Virus record (IMG/VR): IMGVR_UViG_3300044986_000457
Location: 1 to 41,330 of that record
Direction: 5' to 3' (one strand)
Length of the DNA: 41,330 nt
Source: a virus
In this document: positions 7,001 to 14,594 of the stretch, in pieces
How the letters are laid out: each line of letters opens with the position of its first letter
Numbering within the stretch: position 1 is the stretch's first letter
Notes under the pieces: generated by a model
What the model was told of the DNA's origin: nothing
The model's input: the letters and a program-made list of their open reading frames with translations, nothing else
Database searches by the model: none
Position numbers and translations under genes: made by a program

Positions 7001-10000
7001 TGCGCACGGGCCTCGCGCAACGCAGGAATGGCCTTGTCGAGACGGGCCTGAACCTCGTCGAGACGCTGGCTCAACTTCCGCACCTGACGGCGCTCGACCT
7101 GCTGGCCGCGCACCTCTCCAGCCAGCAGGCCCTCGTTCCTTCCGATCGCGTAGGCCCAGTCGATGGCACGCTGCGCCGTCCGCTCCGCGTCAGCGAGCCG
7201 TTCCTCAAGGCGCTCGCCGCGGCGCAGTGCCGACAGTTCGGTGCGCATCTGCTTGACAGCGGCCTGCGAAGCGTCGAGTTTGCTAGTCACCTTCGCCATG
7301 TCGCGCTCGACTGCCGCAACGTCCTCCTGCGCAGCCTGACGCTCAAGTTCAAGGCGCATCTTGGCACGGGTCGCCTGAAGCGTCTTCTGCTCGGCGATGC
7401 GTTCCGCGGTGACGAGTCTGCGCTCAAGGACGCGGACCTCGCGAAGCGCGTTCGCACGCTGCGCAGCGGTCACGTTCTGGACATCGCGGACCTGTCGCTG
7501 GAGATCCGCAATCTGCTTGCGCAGCGAATCGACTTCGGAATCCTCGTCGGAGGCGCGGGCCATCGAGATGCCGGGAGTAGACACATCAGGAACCCGTCCT
7601 TCTTGCCATGTCCAAGAAGGCATTAGGCCTGACTTTTGCGTTGCAAACGTGGTGTCCTCAACGGCGGCAGTCCTGTTTGCCTCTCCATGTGGTCCATAAT
7701 TGAGCCAACTATTTTGACCACGGGTTTCCGATGTGAGAGCGCCGACCGCGCTTCCGGTAAACAATCTGACATGCGCCTGCCACGCATTTTCTTCGCCGTC
7801 TGCCCGGAAACCTGCGCCTTCAAGACCATGACCAAAAGCATCATGGACTGCACGGAAAAGGTCGTTGGCAAGCACGCGCTTTCGAGGACCGTCTGGAGAT
7901 CCATACGGCCACAATAGGCCAGTTTCAGCAAGAAGCGGGTTGTCGCTTACGTCAGTCGGTTCGGTTCCGAAACCCGCTTCCGACGTAAACACCGCCATGC
8001 GCTTGTTGGACCGAAGATCACGCATTGCGTTCCACGGTTTTCCGTCATATGGATCGGTCGTCTCGTCGTAGAAATAGAACGAGTAACCCGCACGTTCAAG
8101 TGCGCGATATTGCGCCATCGTTTGCTTGATGAGATTTTCGTATGCCTCACGGACGATTGGATCGTTCGGAGCATGCGGCATGGCGTCGTAGGCTGCGGCA
8201 ATCCGTCGCGCACGATCCTCGTCAACCTTGGCGTAATATGCTTGCCGACGTAGCGTTATGCCATTGTCTGCCGCGTATTGTTCGGCAACCGCGACGAGGT
8301 TTGGATCTGGTCCGGTCGCACCCGATACACGCGGCGAACCTTCAAGCGGCGCAAGGCTTCGTACCGTTCCGATCCATCCTCTGTCTCCGGCTGCACGTTC
8401 GATTGTTTGCTCTGCTTCCGCATACTGGCGATCTCCTTTGAGCGAAACTTGCGATGGTACACCAATCTGCACTGGACGGGAAATCAGTCGATCCGTTTCC
8501 TCAATCTCTCGGGCATATGAGACGTTGAGATCCTCGGCCCACAGCAAGGTGCGGGCCAACGGGGAAAGCGTGGCGACTGGCTTGACGCCGCTCACGCGCT
8601 CGACGGCGGCGGCGCGGGATGCCATGTCGATCACGGCCATCGCAGCGGCGACATCGCGGCCCATAAGTCCACGGCGGGCGGCGAACTGGACGAACGGGTT
8701 CAGGACGCCGCGCCCGGTCACCCGTTCCGCGGTGGCACCGAACGCCTCCGCCTCTCCCTCCTGCTGCAAACGGGCAGCGCCAGCCCGTGCCGTGGCGGCG
8801 GGAACGGCGACCTCGACGCCAGCGAGTCCTGCGCCAGCGGCAGCGGCCTGAATGCGGGCAACGGCGTCCATGCGCTGCTTCGACGCGCTCTCGGCCCGGC
8901 CCCGTGCGTACTTGGCACCAGCCTCGTAGATCGGCGCAAGCCCGACGCGGTCTGCGTATGCCTTCGCGATCTCCGGTCGGAACATCTGGATGTCATGGAA
9001 CAGTTCGTGGAACGCCTTGGCGCGGACCTGCGACATGTCCGCGTCGGCGTTCAGGTACACGACTCCCCGAGACTCCATGCTGTGGAACGCAGGCGCACCG
9101 AACTTCTTGTCCTTGCCTCGGAACCACACGACGCGGACACCGAGCGCCTCCATCTCGCGGGTGATCCTGCCGCCCCTCTTTGGTGCCTTGACCTCGTTCA
9201 ACTGGACGCCGCTCGAAGTGCCGATCCCGGACAGGACCGCGGACGGCTCCTGCTGCCTGTACTCCATAGGCATGTCGGAAATCTTCTCGCGCACGGCGTT
9301 GTACGTCGCATCGGCGACCAACCTGTCGGTGACAAGCAGGCGCATCTCCTCGTCCGTCGAGGCGATGTCGCGCTCGATCCCGGCGACGGTCGCGGCGGGG
9401 TCGATCCGCAGGCCCGGAGCGATCTCAAGACCTTCAGCGACACCAGCCTCCTGCGCAGCGGACTCAAGACGAGCCTGCGCCGCCGCGACTTCTGAACGCG
9501 CAGCCTCCAAGTTCGCCTGCCTCTGTTCCGTGGAAACCACGACACGGCCCGGACGGGCCACGCGAGGACGCTTCTGCGCCTCCGATTCGGCCTCCGTGAG
9601 CAATTCCTGCGCGGCACGCAGGTCCTCCGAAGCCTTGTCGAAAGCGGCCTGCGCCTCGGAAACGAGCGTTTCCTTCGCGGCACGCTCCGGTGCGCCAGCC
9701 TCGTATGTGCGCTGCGCATCCCGTGCGCCCGCGAGCGCGGCATCGAGTTCCTGACGGCGTGCAAGCAACTTCTCGACACGCGATTCGATGTCGCTGCGGG
9801 TGTCGGACAGGTCGCGCAGGAAGATCCCGCGTTCCTCCGGTGCCATCCCGTTGAGGCTGTTCAGGGCGACGGACACCTGCGCCTGCTGCGACTCGTCGAG
9901 GTCTTCCGTCCAGTTCGTTCGTGCCTTCTGCGCCTCGGTGTGCATCTGGCGAAGCCGGATCTCGGCGTCATTCTCCGGTCGGAACGCCTCGCGCCTGTTG

Positions 10001-11238
10001 ACGATCGCCTTGCGTGCCACCGCACCGCCGACCGCCCCGACGCCGCCGACGCCGCCAGCGGCAGCGCCGACGAAAGCGGCGTACACGCCGTTCTTCAGGT
10101 CATCGGACAGCGGTGCCTCGGTGAACGGGGATTCGAGGATTGCGGTCGCCAGTTCCTCCGCGCCTTCCTCGGTTCCGGAGATGGCGACGATCTTCCCGGC
10201 GTTGCCAAGGAACCCGCTGCCGATCCGCCCGGTGGCGTTGGTCGCACGGGCGAACGCCTCGGTGCCAGCCTGACCAGCCTTCGACGCGAGCGCACGGGCG
10301 ACGAGCGGCTGTCCAGCCTCCGAAAGACGGGCAATGACCGCACGGCCCGGCTTCGTCGCCGCGATGCTGCCAGCGACCTTTCCGACGGCCTTGGCACCGA
10401 CTCCTGCTCCGATCACCTCCACCCCGGTCTGGATGGCCGCGGATGCCGTCGCCCGCCTGCGCATCTCGCCAAGGTCGAACTGGGACAGTTCCTTGCCGGA
10501 AAGGGCATCCTCGGCCCGCTTGGCGTCCAGTTCGTCCATGTACGCCAACTGGCCCCCGGTCCATGCGGACAGTGGAATCAACGCTTGGCTGGCGATGGCC
10601 GCTGCCGCGGGAACCTGCCCGGTGGCGACCGCCCCGGCAACGCCCAAGAACTGCGGGATGCTCTGCCCGACGCCACGGGCGACCTCCCCGGCGAACCCCT
10701 GCTCCTGACCAGCAGCCATTCCAGCCGCAGCGCCACGGGCCGCGACCTGTTCCGTCCGCAGGTCCTCGACCGACAGGCCGCTTCCGGACGGCTCAAGCGC
10801 CTGCGACACGCCACGCGCCATCAGGGTCTTGACCGGGCGTGGCAGCGACCCATAGGCCATCGGGAACGTGACGGCCAAGAGCGGGTCCAGCACAGACTCG
10901 ATGAACTGCGCACGGAGTCCGGGGGTGGCGACCGCCTGCGCGGCCTGCGTCATCTGCGTGCGAAGACCGCGCTCGATCTCGCGAGGCTCAAGCCCGAGAG
11001 TGGCAACCTTTGCCGCCGTCGGCAACTTCGGGATGAGCAACTGGTCCTCGTACTCACGGGCAGCGATGCCCATGATGTCCTGCTCCGACGCCGCCATGCC
11101 GGGCGCTGCGCCCGGCTCAACGGAAGCAACAGCCGACGAGATGCGCTCGAACGGGGACGACGCGGCCTGACCGACCTCGATCCCTGCCGTCTGCGCTGCC
11201 TTCGAGATGCGGTCGAGAGCGGACTGGAATGTCGTCAT
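4060..11238 (-). CDS. Giant internal-virion/polyvalent protein (2392 residues)
   Basis: The largest gene, last in the structural operon, probably packaged and ejected with the DNA. Visible parts in order: an Ala/Gly-rich N-terminal region with hydrophobic stretches (about 130-420); coiled coil (about 430-640); an HExxH zinc-site region, FHELFHD with His744, Glu745 and His748; a mosaic module (about 903-1206) with AVHDAFGH at 1130-1137 and RGQNSWLNYGPH near 1165-1176; long coiled coil (about 1215-1500); a large helical region; a membrane-like stretch near 2222-2248; and a basic tail. The mosaic module is encoded by lower-GC DNA (48-50% in sampled lines) than its surroundings (67% in a sampled line). 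The HD..GH and RGQNSW patterns occur in phage polyvalent proteins; their activity is unknown to me. The start follows the preceding stop by 3 bases. Confidence 0.8.
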   Translation of the reverse strand: MTTFQSALDRISKAAQTAGIEVGQAASSPFERISSAVASVEPGAAPGMAASEQDIMGIAAREYEDQLLIPKLPTAAKVATLGLEPREIERGLRTQMTQAAQAVATPGLRAQFIESVLDPLLAVTFPMAYGSLPRPVKTLMARGVSQALEPSGSGLSVEDLRTEQVAARGAAAGMAAGQEQGFAGEVARGVGQSIPQFLGVAGAVATGQVPAAAAIASQALIPLSAWTGGQLAYMDELDAKRAEDALSGKELSQFDLGEMRRRATASAAIQTGVEVIGAGVGAKAVGKVAGSIAATKPGRAVIARLSEAGQPLVARALASKAGQAGTEAFARATNATGRIGSGFLGNAGKIVAISGTEEGAEELATAILESPFTEAPLSDDLKNGVYAAFVGAAAGGVGGVGAVGGAVARKAIVNRREAFRPENDAEIRLRQMHTEAQKARTNWTEDLDESQQAQVSVALNSLNGMAPEERGIFLRDLSDTRSDIESRVEKLLARRQELDAALAGARDAQRTYEAGAPERAAKETLVSEAQAAFDKASEDLRAAQELLTEAESEAQKRPRVARPGRVVVSTEQRQANLEAARSEVAAAQARLESAAQEAGVAEGLEIAPGLRIDPAATVAGIERDIASTDEEMRLLVTDRLVADATYNAVREKISDMPMEYRQQEPSAVLSGIGTSSGVQLNEVKAPKRGGRITREMEALGVRVVWFRGKDKKFGAPAFHSMESRGVVYLNADADMSQVRAKAFHELFHDIQMFRPEIAKAYADRVGLAPIYEAGAKYARGRAESASKQRMDAVARIQAAAAGAGLAGVEVAVPAATARAGAARLQQEGEAEAFGATAERVTGRGVLNPFVQFAARRGLMGRDVAAAMAVIDMASRAAAVERVSGVKPVATLSPLARTLLWAEDLNVSYAREIEETDRLISRPVQIGVPSQVSLKGDRQYAEAEQTIERAAGDRGWIGTVRSLAPLEGSPRVSGATGPDPNLVAVAEQYAADNGITLRRQAYYAKVDEDRARRIAAAYDAMPHAPNDPIVREAYENLIKQTMAQYRALERAGYSFYFYDETTDPYDGKPWNAMRDLRSNKRMAVFTSEAGFGTEPTDVSDNPLLAETGLLWPYGSPDGPRKRVLANDLFRAVHDAFGHGLEGAGFRADGEENAWQAHVRLFTGSAVGALTSETRGQNSWLNYGPHGEANRTAAVEDTTFATQKSGLMPSWTWQEGRVPDVSTPGISMARASDEDSEVDSLRKQIADLQRQVRDVQNVTAAQRANALREVRVLERRLVTAERIAEQKTLQATRAKMRLELERQAAQEDVAAVERDMAKVTSKLDASQAAVKQMRTELSALRRGERLEERLADAERTAQRAIDWAYAIGRNEGLLAGEVRGQQVERRQVRKLSQRLDEVQARLDKAIPALREARAQIKSDSAAAQRAIDFAYGMGLAKGRIQGVMEGRRQVLKRMARREDVLQNQLFNLRKVMQERAERAEDVRDAAQAIARDAARMLPEKLRGPLAVRIANVKTPEQANRIAIVAVKLAVDAEVNESIAAIARLRKQLKKRGMRYATRQRVEALLDSAEAGLRTASGRRIRAVVTPGKGPKAGPIGPAIENAVDIYAAVVDAASKVEQATLLYQLDRNGYLVERAQRIARYDALRNDLVNAMSGRPTLEERERSDLPPRLSIARRIARANSDIYTLMLELEGTSTGVINELLSKAQAGKGEASLEHASILRQIVPALEAAGYSSISDYALKNGLLGQASAQVRTVQFGGEDVTVPVGTILSIAAMDDETLSLFPSVAGKRGQSIKFHDSGTTREFYPTQQDIAAIRSGLSAEERGLVDAMKNILETQVRDRVFESVFLVEGDMPPVVNNYWPRVRETQMKADANVLQQTAGNLVRSALTSVGFAQARIGGTMKPLLYSDAFQTWERHVQVSLDMIHMAQPYRDAATVLSDPAVVRGLDMQMGRGTAEGLLAIFSNGVGATARSNPTLIDKLTNNITGAILAMRPRTLGKVVVGGQIRLMSEIPVEYMARGVARSTKPRTPQSWNARIDEIHAVNGYFNRRHQLHMRSIISGSLSDADRVKVSTAWQASIDSLRATGNNLAAAQLTDAFENFKDAGNGANLMIAAAVDALRYMDEQIMLTAVEARLAEVEDEGVLTGQDALREAALRAERDFRRTQNASDEFDDTFFAATSRVKGQQGWRLLLPFTSDPLKARNQIRRAYLSGDRRLETAAAIGGNAAASTIIGSASLVTVGYMVSLIAGLLGGDEPTDEEEKKFKEESKKIPARLASEILSSTAGIPGVIMGQVVQGMQYRRPLFAPLLGRPIEQAGREMTADDLPVLVRIIPATLALTQYLGFPMYGLYEFVKDFIPESEKTPQEKIRERIERRRESMTPEKIRERIQRRISQ

Positions 11239-11241
11239 GGT

Positions 11242-12948
11242 TCACCGGGTCTGGAGTTCGGCGACGAGCCTGTAGATCTGCTGCAAGGCTGCTCGGTTCT
11301 CTGGGGTCGGATTGGCCGCAAGCCGTTCCGCAGTGTCCGCGAGATAGTCAAGCACGGGAACACCCTCGGGGACATTGATGCCGAGTTCCGCCGCACGGGC
11401 AGAAAGTTCGATGTCCTCCGCCGCAGCACGCCTTGCGGTCGGGCGCGGGGACGCAACGGGCCGTTCGCCACGAAGGATCGCGGACTCGCCACGGATCTGT
11501 TCCGCCTCTGCGGCGGTCTTCTCCGCAACGGCAGCGCCACGCTCCGCCTCGATCGGGGTCATGGCGCGGGTGCGCTCCGCCTTGGACCCGGCCTCCTCGA
11601 CCTGCGCGAGCAGCCGATCGCGCTCCGCTGGCGCGAGCATGGCGATCCTTTCCGCGACCGCCTGAATGCGGGCGGATTCCGCGGGTGCCATCATGCGCGT
11701 CCGCTCCGCCGCGGCCAGCCGCGATTCCGCGCCAGCCATCGTCGCGTACGGCCTTGCACGCTCCGTCTCCAACTTCGCCTCCTGCATCGCCATCTCCGCC
11801 TCGCGGGCCCGCTCGCCGCGCTGGAAACGAGATGATGCACCAGCGACCTGCTCGCTGAATCCGGAAGGAGCGAGCATCACCGGACGGCTGGAATGGGTCA
11901 TGCGGTCATTGATGACCTGCGACATGATCTGAATGTCGGCAGGGCTGAAAGGCATCGACCAGCCGATGTTGCGTGCAAGCGTCTGCGCCTGCTGCATGAG
12001 CATCGGGATTCGGTTCTGCGGGGCGATGGAGTTGATGTTGTCGAAACCGACGGTCTGGATCGACATGTCGGCAAGGTCGTCGAGCGCACCGGGATTCGCC
12101 TGCGAGAACCAGAACGACGGGAAACTCGCCATCCTAGCGACGTTCGGCGCTGGCGGGATGAGGAACCCGAACCGCTCGATGTTCTTCTTCTTGCGCTGGA
12201 GATCGAGCACGCGGGTCATGCGCACCTCCTCCGGAAGCGCATTGTTCGATGCAACGCCCTCGATCTGAAGGTCAAGACCGTCAATCTCCGTGGTGACGAA
12301 GTTGTCGGCCAGTCCTTGCGTCATCTGCATCTGCCTGTCGTCGATGACCTTGCGGAGTTCTGCCTGCAACTTGCGCTGCTCGTTCTCGTCCTTCTCCTGC
12401 ATGCGTCGGTACACGTCCTGAACCAGCGCATACGTCTGCGGGGCGTTCTCCTCCATGCCGATCTCCGCGAACTCGCGGAAGCCGGGGGCAATCGCCTCAA
12501 GTTCCTTCGTCATGTCCGCGATGGCCGGGCGGAGACGCTGCGCATCGCGCTGGTTCCGCATCTTCTTCGCCATCGAGACACGGGCCTCCGCACGCTGCTG
12601 CATCGCCGCGAACCACTTGTCGGGAGACAGCCGGATGGCCTGCCGCATCCCGTTCTGGTCGGTGAACAGCGCGGCAGGGGTGCCGTCGGGAAGCGTCCCG
12701 AAGTCCATCGCCTCAAGCCCGGTGTAATAGCCGTTGTCGAGAGCCTGCTGGACAACGTCGAACGATGCGTACGGGGCAATCTGCTTGGAACCGCGGGCGT
12801 CCATCGCGGCCTTCGCGATGGATTCGTCGTCGTACAGCGGATCGAACTCCTCCTGCGGTGCGGGAGGCTGCTGGAATCCCTCGTTCAGCGTGAGCGGCTT
12901 CTGCTGCGAGAAGTCGGTCGGAGGTTCCTGCGACGGGAAGGCGGTCAT
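11242..12948 (-). CDS. Internal-virion-like protein with Ala/Glu repeats
   Basis: A 568-residue, mostly helical protein of unrecognised family. The N-terminus is Pro/Gln-rich. The middle is coiled-coil-prone (about 100-220). Residues about 400-520 hold repeats of the type MMAPAESARI, MLAPAERDRL and AMTPIEAERG, separated by charged helix. Its place between two other small structural proteins and the giant protein suggests a component of the ejected or internal core. ATG 12948 has GGAGG seven bases upstream and overlaps the previous stop by 4 bases (ATGA). Confidence 0.7.
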   Translation of the reverse strand: MTAFPSQEPPTDFSQQKPLTLNEGFQQPPAPQEEFDPLYDDESIAKAAMDARGSKQIAPYASFDVVQQALDNGYYTGLEAMDFGTLPDGTPAALFTDQNGMRQAIRLSPDKWFAAMQQRAEARVSMAKKMRNQRDAQRLRPAIADMTKELEAIAPGFREFAEIGMEENAPQTYALVQDVYRRMQEKDENEQRKLQAELRKVIDDRQMQMTQGLADNFVTTEIDGLDLQIEGVASNNALPEEVRMTRVLDLQRKKKNIERFGFLIPPAPNVARMASFPSFWFSQANPGALDDLADMSIQTVGFDNINSIAPQNRIPMLMQQAQTLARNIGWSMPFSPADIQIMSQVINDRMTHSSRPVMLAPSGFSEQVAGASSRFQRGERAREAEMAMQEAKLETERARPYATMAGAESRLAAAERTRMMAPAESARIQAVAERIAMLAPAERDRLLAQVEEAGSKAERTRAMTPIEAERGAAVAEKTAAEAEQIRGESAILRGERPVASPRPTARRAAAEDIELSARAAELGINVPEGVPVLDYLADTAERLAANPTPENRAALQQIYRLVAELQTR

Positions 12949-13514
12949 CGGTTTCCTCCAAGCATCATCACGCGCTGCGCAGCGGTGGATGGCGGGAGCA
13001 GCATCGACGGATATCCGCCGACCTTGATGTCGAACAGTTCAGCGGCGCTCGGAACCTCGCGTCGTGCGACTCCTGCGGAGATGCCCTCGAACGCAGACTT
13101 GACCGGACGCATCATGGCCTCGCCGCCCGGAGCGATAGACGCGGACTGCACCTCCATCGGAGTGGGACGGCCAAGTGCCTCAATGTCCATCTTGGTCTGC
13201 GCTTCCGACATGGCGGTCTTTCGCTGCTCCTCGCGGCTTGCTGCGATGTCCTCGACGGCGATGTCGCGGCGGATTCCTGCCTGAATGCCCGGCATTGCGG
13301 CGGACATCGCCGCGCCGAACGAGGCGTACGGGTTCTGCGGGTTGTACGTCTGCAACCCCGCTCCGAGTCCGACGAGGAACCGGGAGCCGACCTGCGCGGC
13401 ACCGGACAGGAACTTGTCCCATCCAGACGGACCCATGCCAGCCATCTGGCGGGCCTGCCGCTCCGAAGTCGGTGCGTCGAGGTCAATGTCGCTAGTTGCA
13501 AGTGGTGATCGCAT
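12945..13514 (-). CDS. Structural protein of unknown function (189 residues)
   Basis: An Ala/Gly/Met-rich protein with a glycine-rich hydrophobic patch (FLVGLGAGLQTYNPQNPYA, about 46-64) followed by a charged helix. No family is recognised. The ribosome site GGAGGACGGTGAAAC precedes ATG 13514, and the stop overlaps the next start by 4 bases. From position it is probably an internal or tail-associated virion protein. Confidence 0.65.
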   Translation of the reverse strand: MRSPLATSDIDLDAPTSERQARQMAGMGPSGWDKFLSGAAQVGSRFLVGLGAGLQTYNPQNPYASFGAAMSAAMPGIQAGIRRDIAVEDIAASREEQRKTAMSEAQTKMDIEALGRPTPMEVQSASIAPGGEAMMRPVKSAFEGISAGVARREVPSAAELFDIKVGGYPSMLLPPSTAAQRVMMLGGNR

Positions 13515-13517
13515 GTT

Positions 13518-14594
13518 TCACCGTCCTCCACCGCCGAACGCGCTTGCGAACGGACTCAAGATGTTTCCTGCTCCCTGACCGATTCCTTCGGCGATCGCAC
13601 CGATTCCGGCACCGAGCAGCGCACCGCCGAGCATCTGTCCCGATTGCATGTCCATCATCGCCTTCTGCGTCTCCGCCGCATAGCGTGCTTCGATCGGCCT
13701 CGTCATAAACCCGAGAGACTGCTGAAGTTGCGCAGCGCGAGCCGCCTGTGCGGCAGACGTGTACTGCTGGTATTGTCCGCTCTGGTATTGCGAACTCGCA
13801 AGCCCGGCACCGAACTGCGCCTGTGCCTGCTGTGCCTGAAGGTTCGCGAGGTTCGACGTGAGCGCGGTCTGCCCCGCAAGGGACGTTCCGAGAGCCTGCT
13901 GCTCCATCCCGGCAAGGGACTGCGCAAGGCCTCCGCGTGCGGCAAGGGATCCGGCAGCGGCCTGCGCCTGCATGTTCGCGATCGTGTTCGCCTGCGCCAT
14001 CTGCGCCGCATAGAGCGTCTGCGCGTACTGTTCCTTGACGGCACCAGCCTGCAACGCGCCCTGCGCGGCAACCGCGCTGATCGCGCTCTGGCCGAACGTC
14101 GTGTTGGAAAGCCCGGTGAGCATGGACGACATCGTCTGGCGTGCGACAGCCGCATCGGTCTGCTGCTGGAGCAGCGCGAGCGTGGACTCGCGACCAGCCT
14201 CAAGCGTCTTGTACGCCTCGCCGCCCATCTTGCGGAACTCTGCCTGCGATGCGGCGAGCGCCTTCTCGTATTCGGTGATCCTGCCTCCCATCTCCGCGCC
14301 GAACGCACCGCGGATTCCGGCGGCACGCTGCTCGAACTTGGCGAGGTCGATCCCGGTGCGCTTCGCGAGGTCCTCCCGCGTCTGCTGCATCTGCGTGGCG
14401 TACTTCGACATCGTCTCGTCGAACGACTTCTTGTACAACTCCGCGTTCGCGGTGCGCTCCTTCAGAAAGGAGTCGATCAACTTCCCGTACTCCGTCTCGG
14501 AGAACGTACGAGCCTTGGAGTACCCCTCCTCCATCGTCTTGATGGCTTGGAAGTAGTTCTTCTTCCCGCCAAAGAGGTTGTCGAAAAGTCCCAT
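13518..14594 (-). CDS. Internal-virion-like Ala/Gln-rich protein (358 residues)
   Basis: Begins MGLFDNLFGG, then long amphipathic helices. Residues 130-290 are rich in Ala and Gln with repeated AQA-type segments. It ends in a glycine-rich hydrophobic stretch (QMLGGALLGAGIGAIAEGIG) that could insert in a membrane. This composition is typical of podovirus internal or ejection proteins, although no sequence family is certain. Its start overlaps the nozzle stop in a TAATG coupling at 14594. Confidence 0.7.
   Translation of the reverse strand: MGLFDNLFGGKKNYFQAIKTMEEGYSKARTFSETEYGKLIDSFLKERTANAELYKKSFDETMSKYATQMQQTREDLAKRTGIDLAKFEQRAAGIRGAFGAEMGGRITEYEKALAASQAEFRKMGGEAYKTLEAGRESTLALLQQQTDAAVARQTMSSMLTGLSNTTFGQSAISAVAAQGALQAGAVKEQYAQTLYAAQMAQANTIANMQAQAAAGSLAARGGLAQSLAGMEQQALGTSLAGQTALTSNLANLQAQQAQAQFGAGLASSQYQSGQYQQYTSAAQAARAAQLQQSLGFMTRPIEARYAAETQKAMMDMQSGQMLGGALLGAGIGAIAEGIGQGAGNILSPFASAFGGGGR

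Noticed and set aside
3505-7626. A 1373-codon open frame on the plus strand
   Set aside because: It is antisense to the giant virion gene and out of frame with the DUF1376-type gene. Its product is Arg/His/Leu-rich low complexity with no domain and no ribosome site; long antisense frames are common in GC-rich DNA.
9940-11835. A 631-codon plus-strand open frame
   Set aside because: Antisense to two well-supported structural genes, with atypical Arg-rich composition and no start signal.
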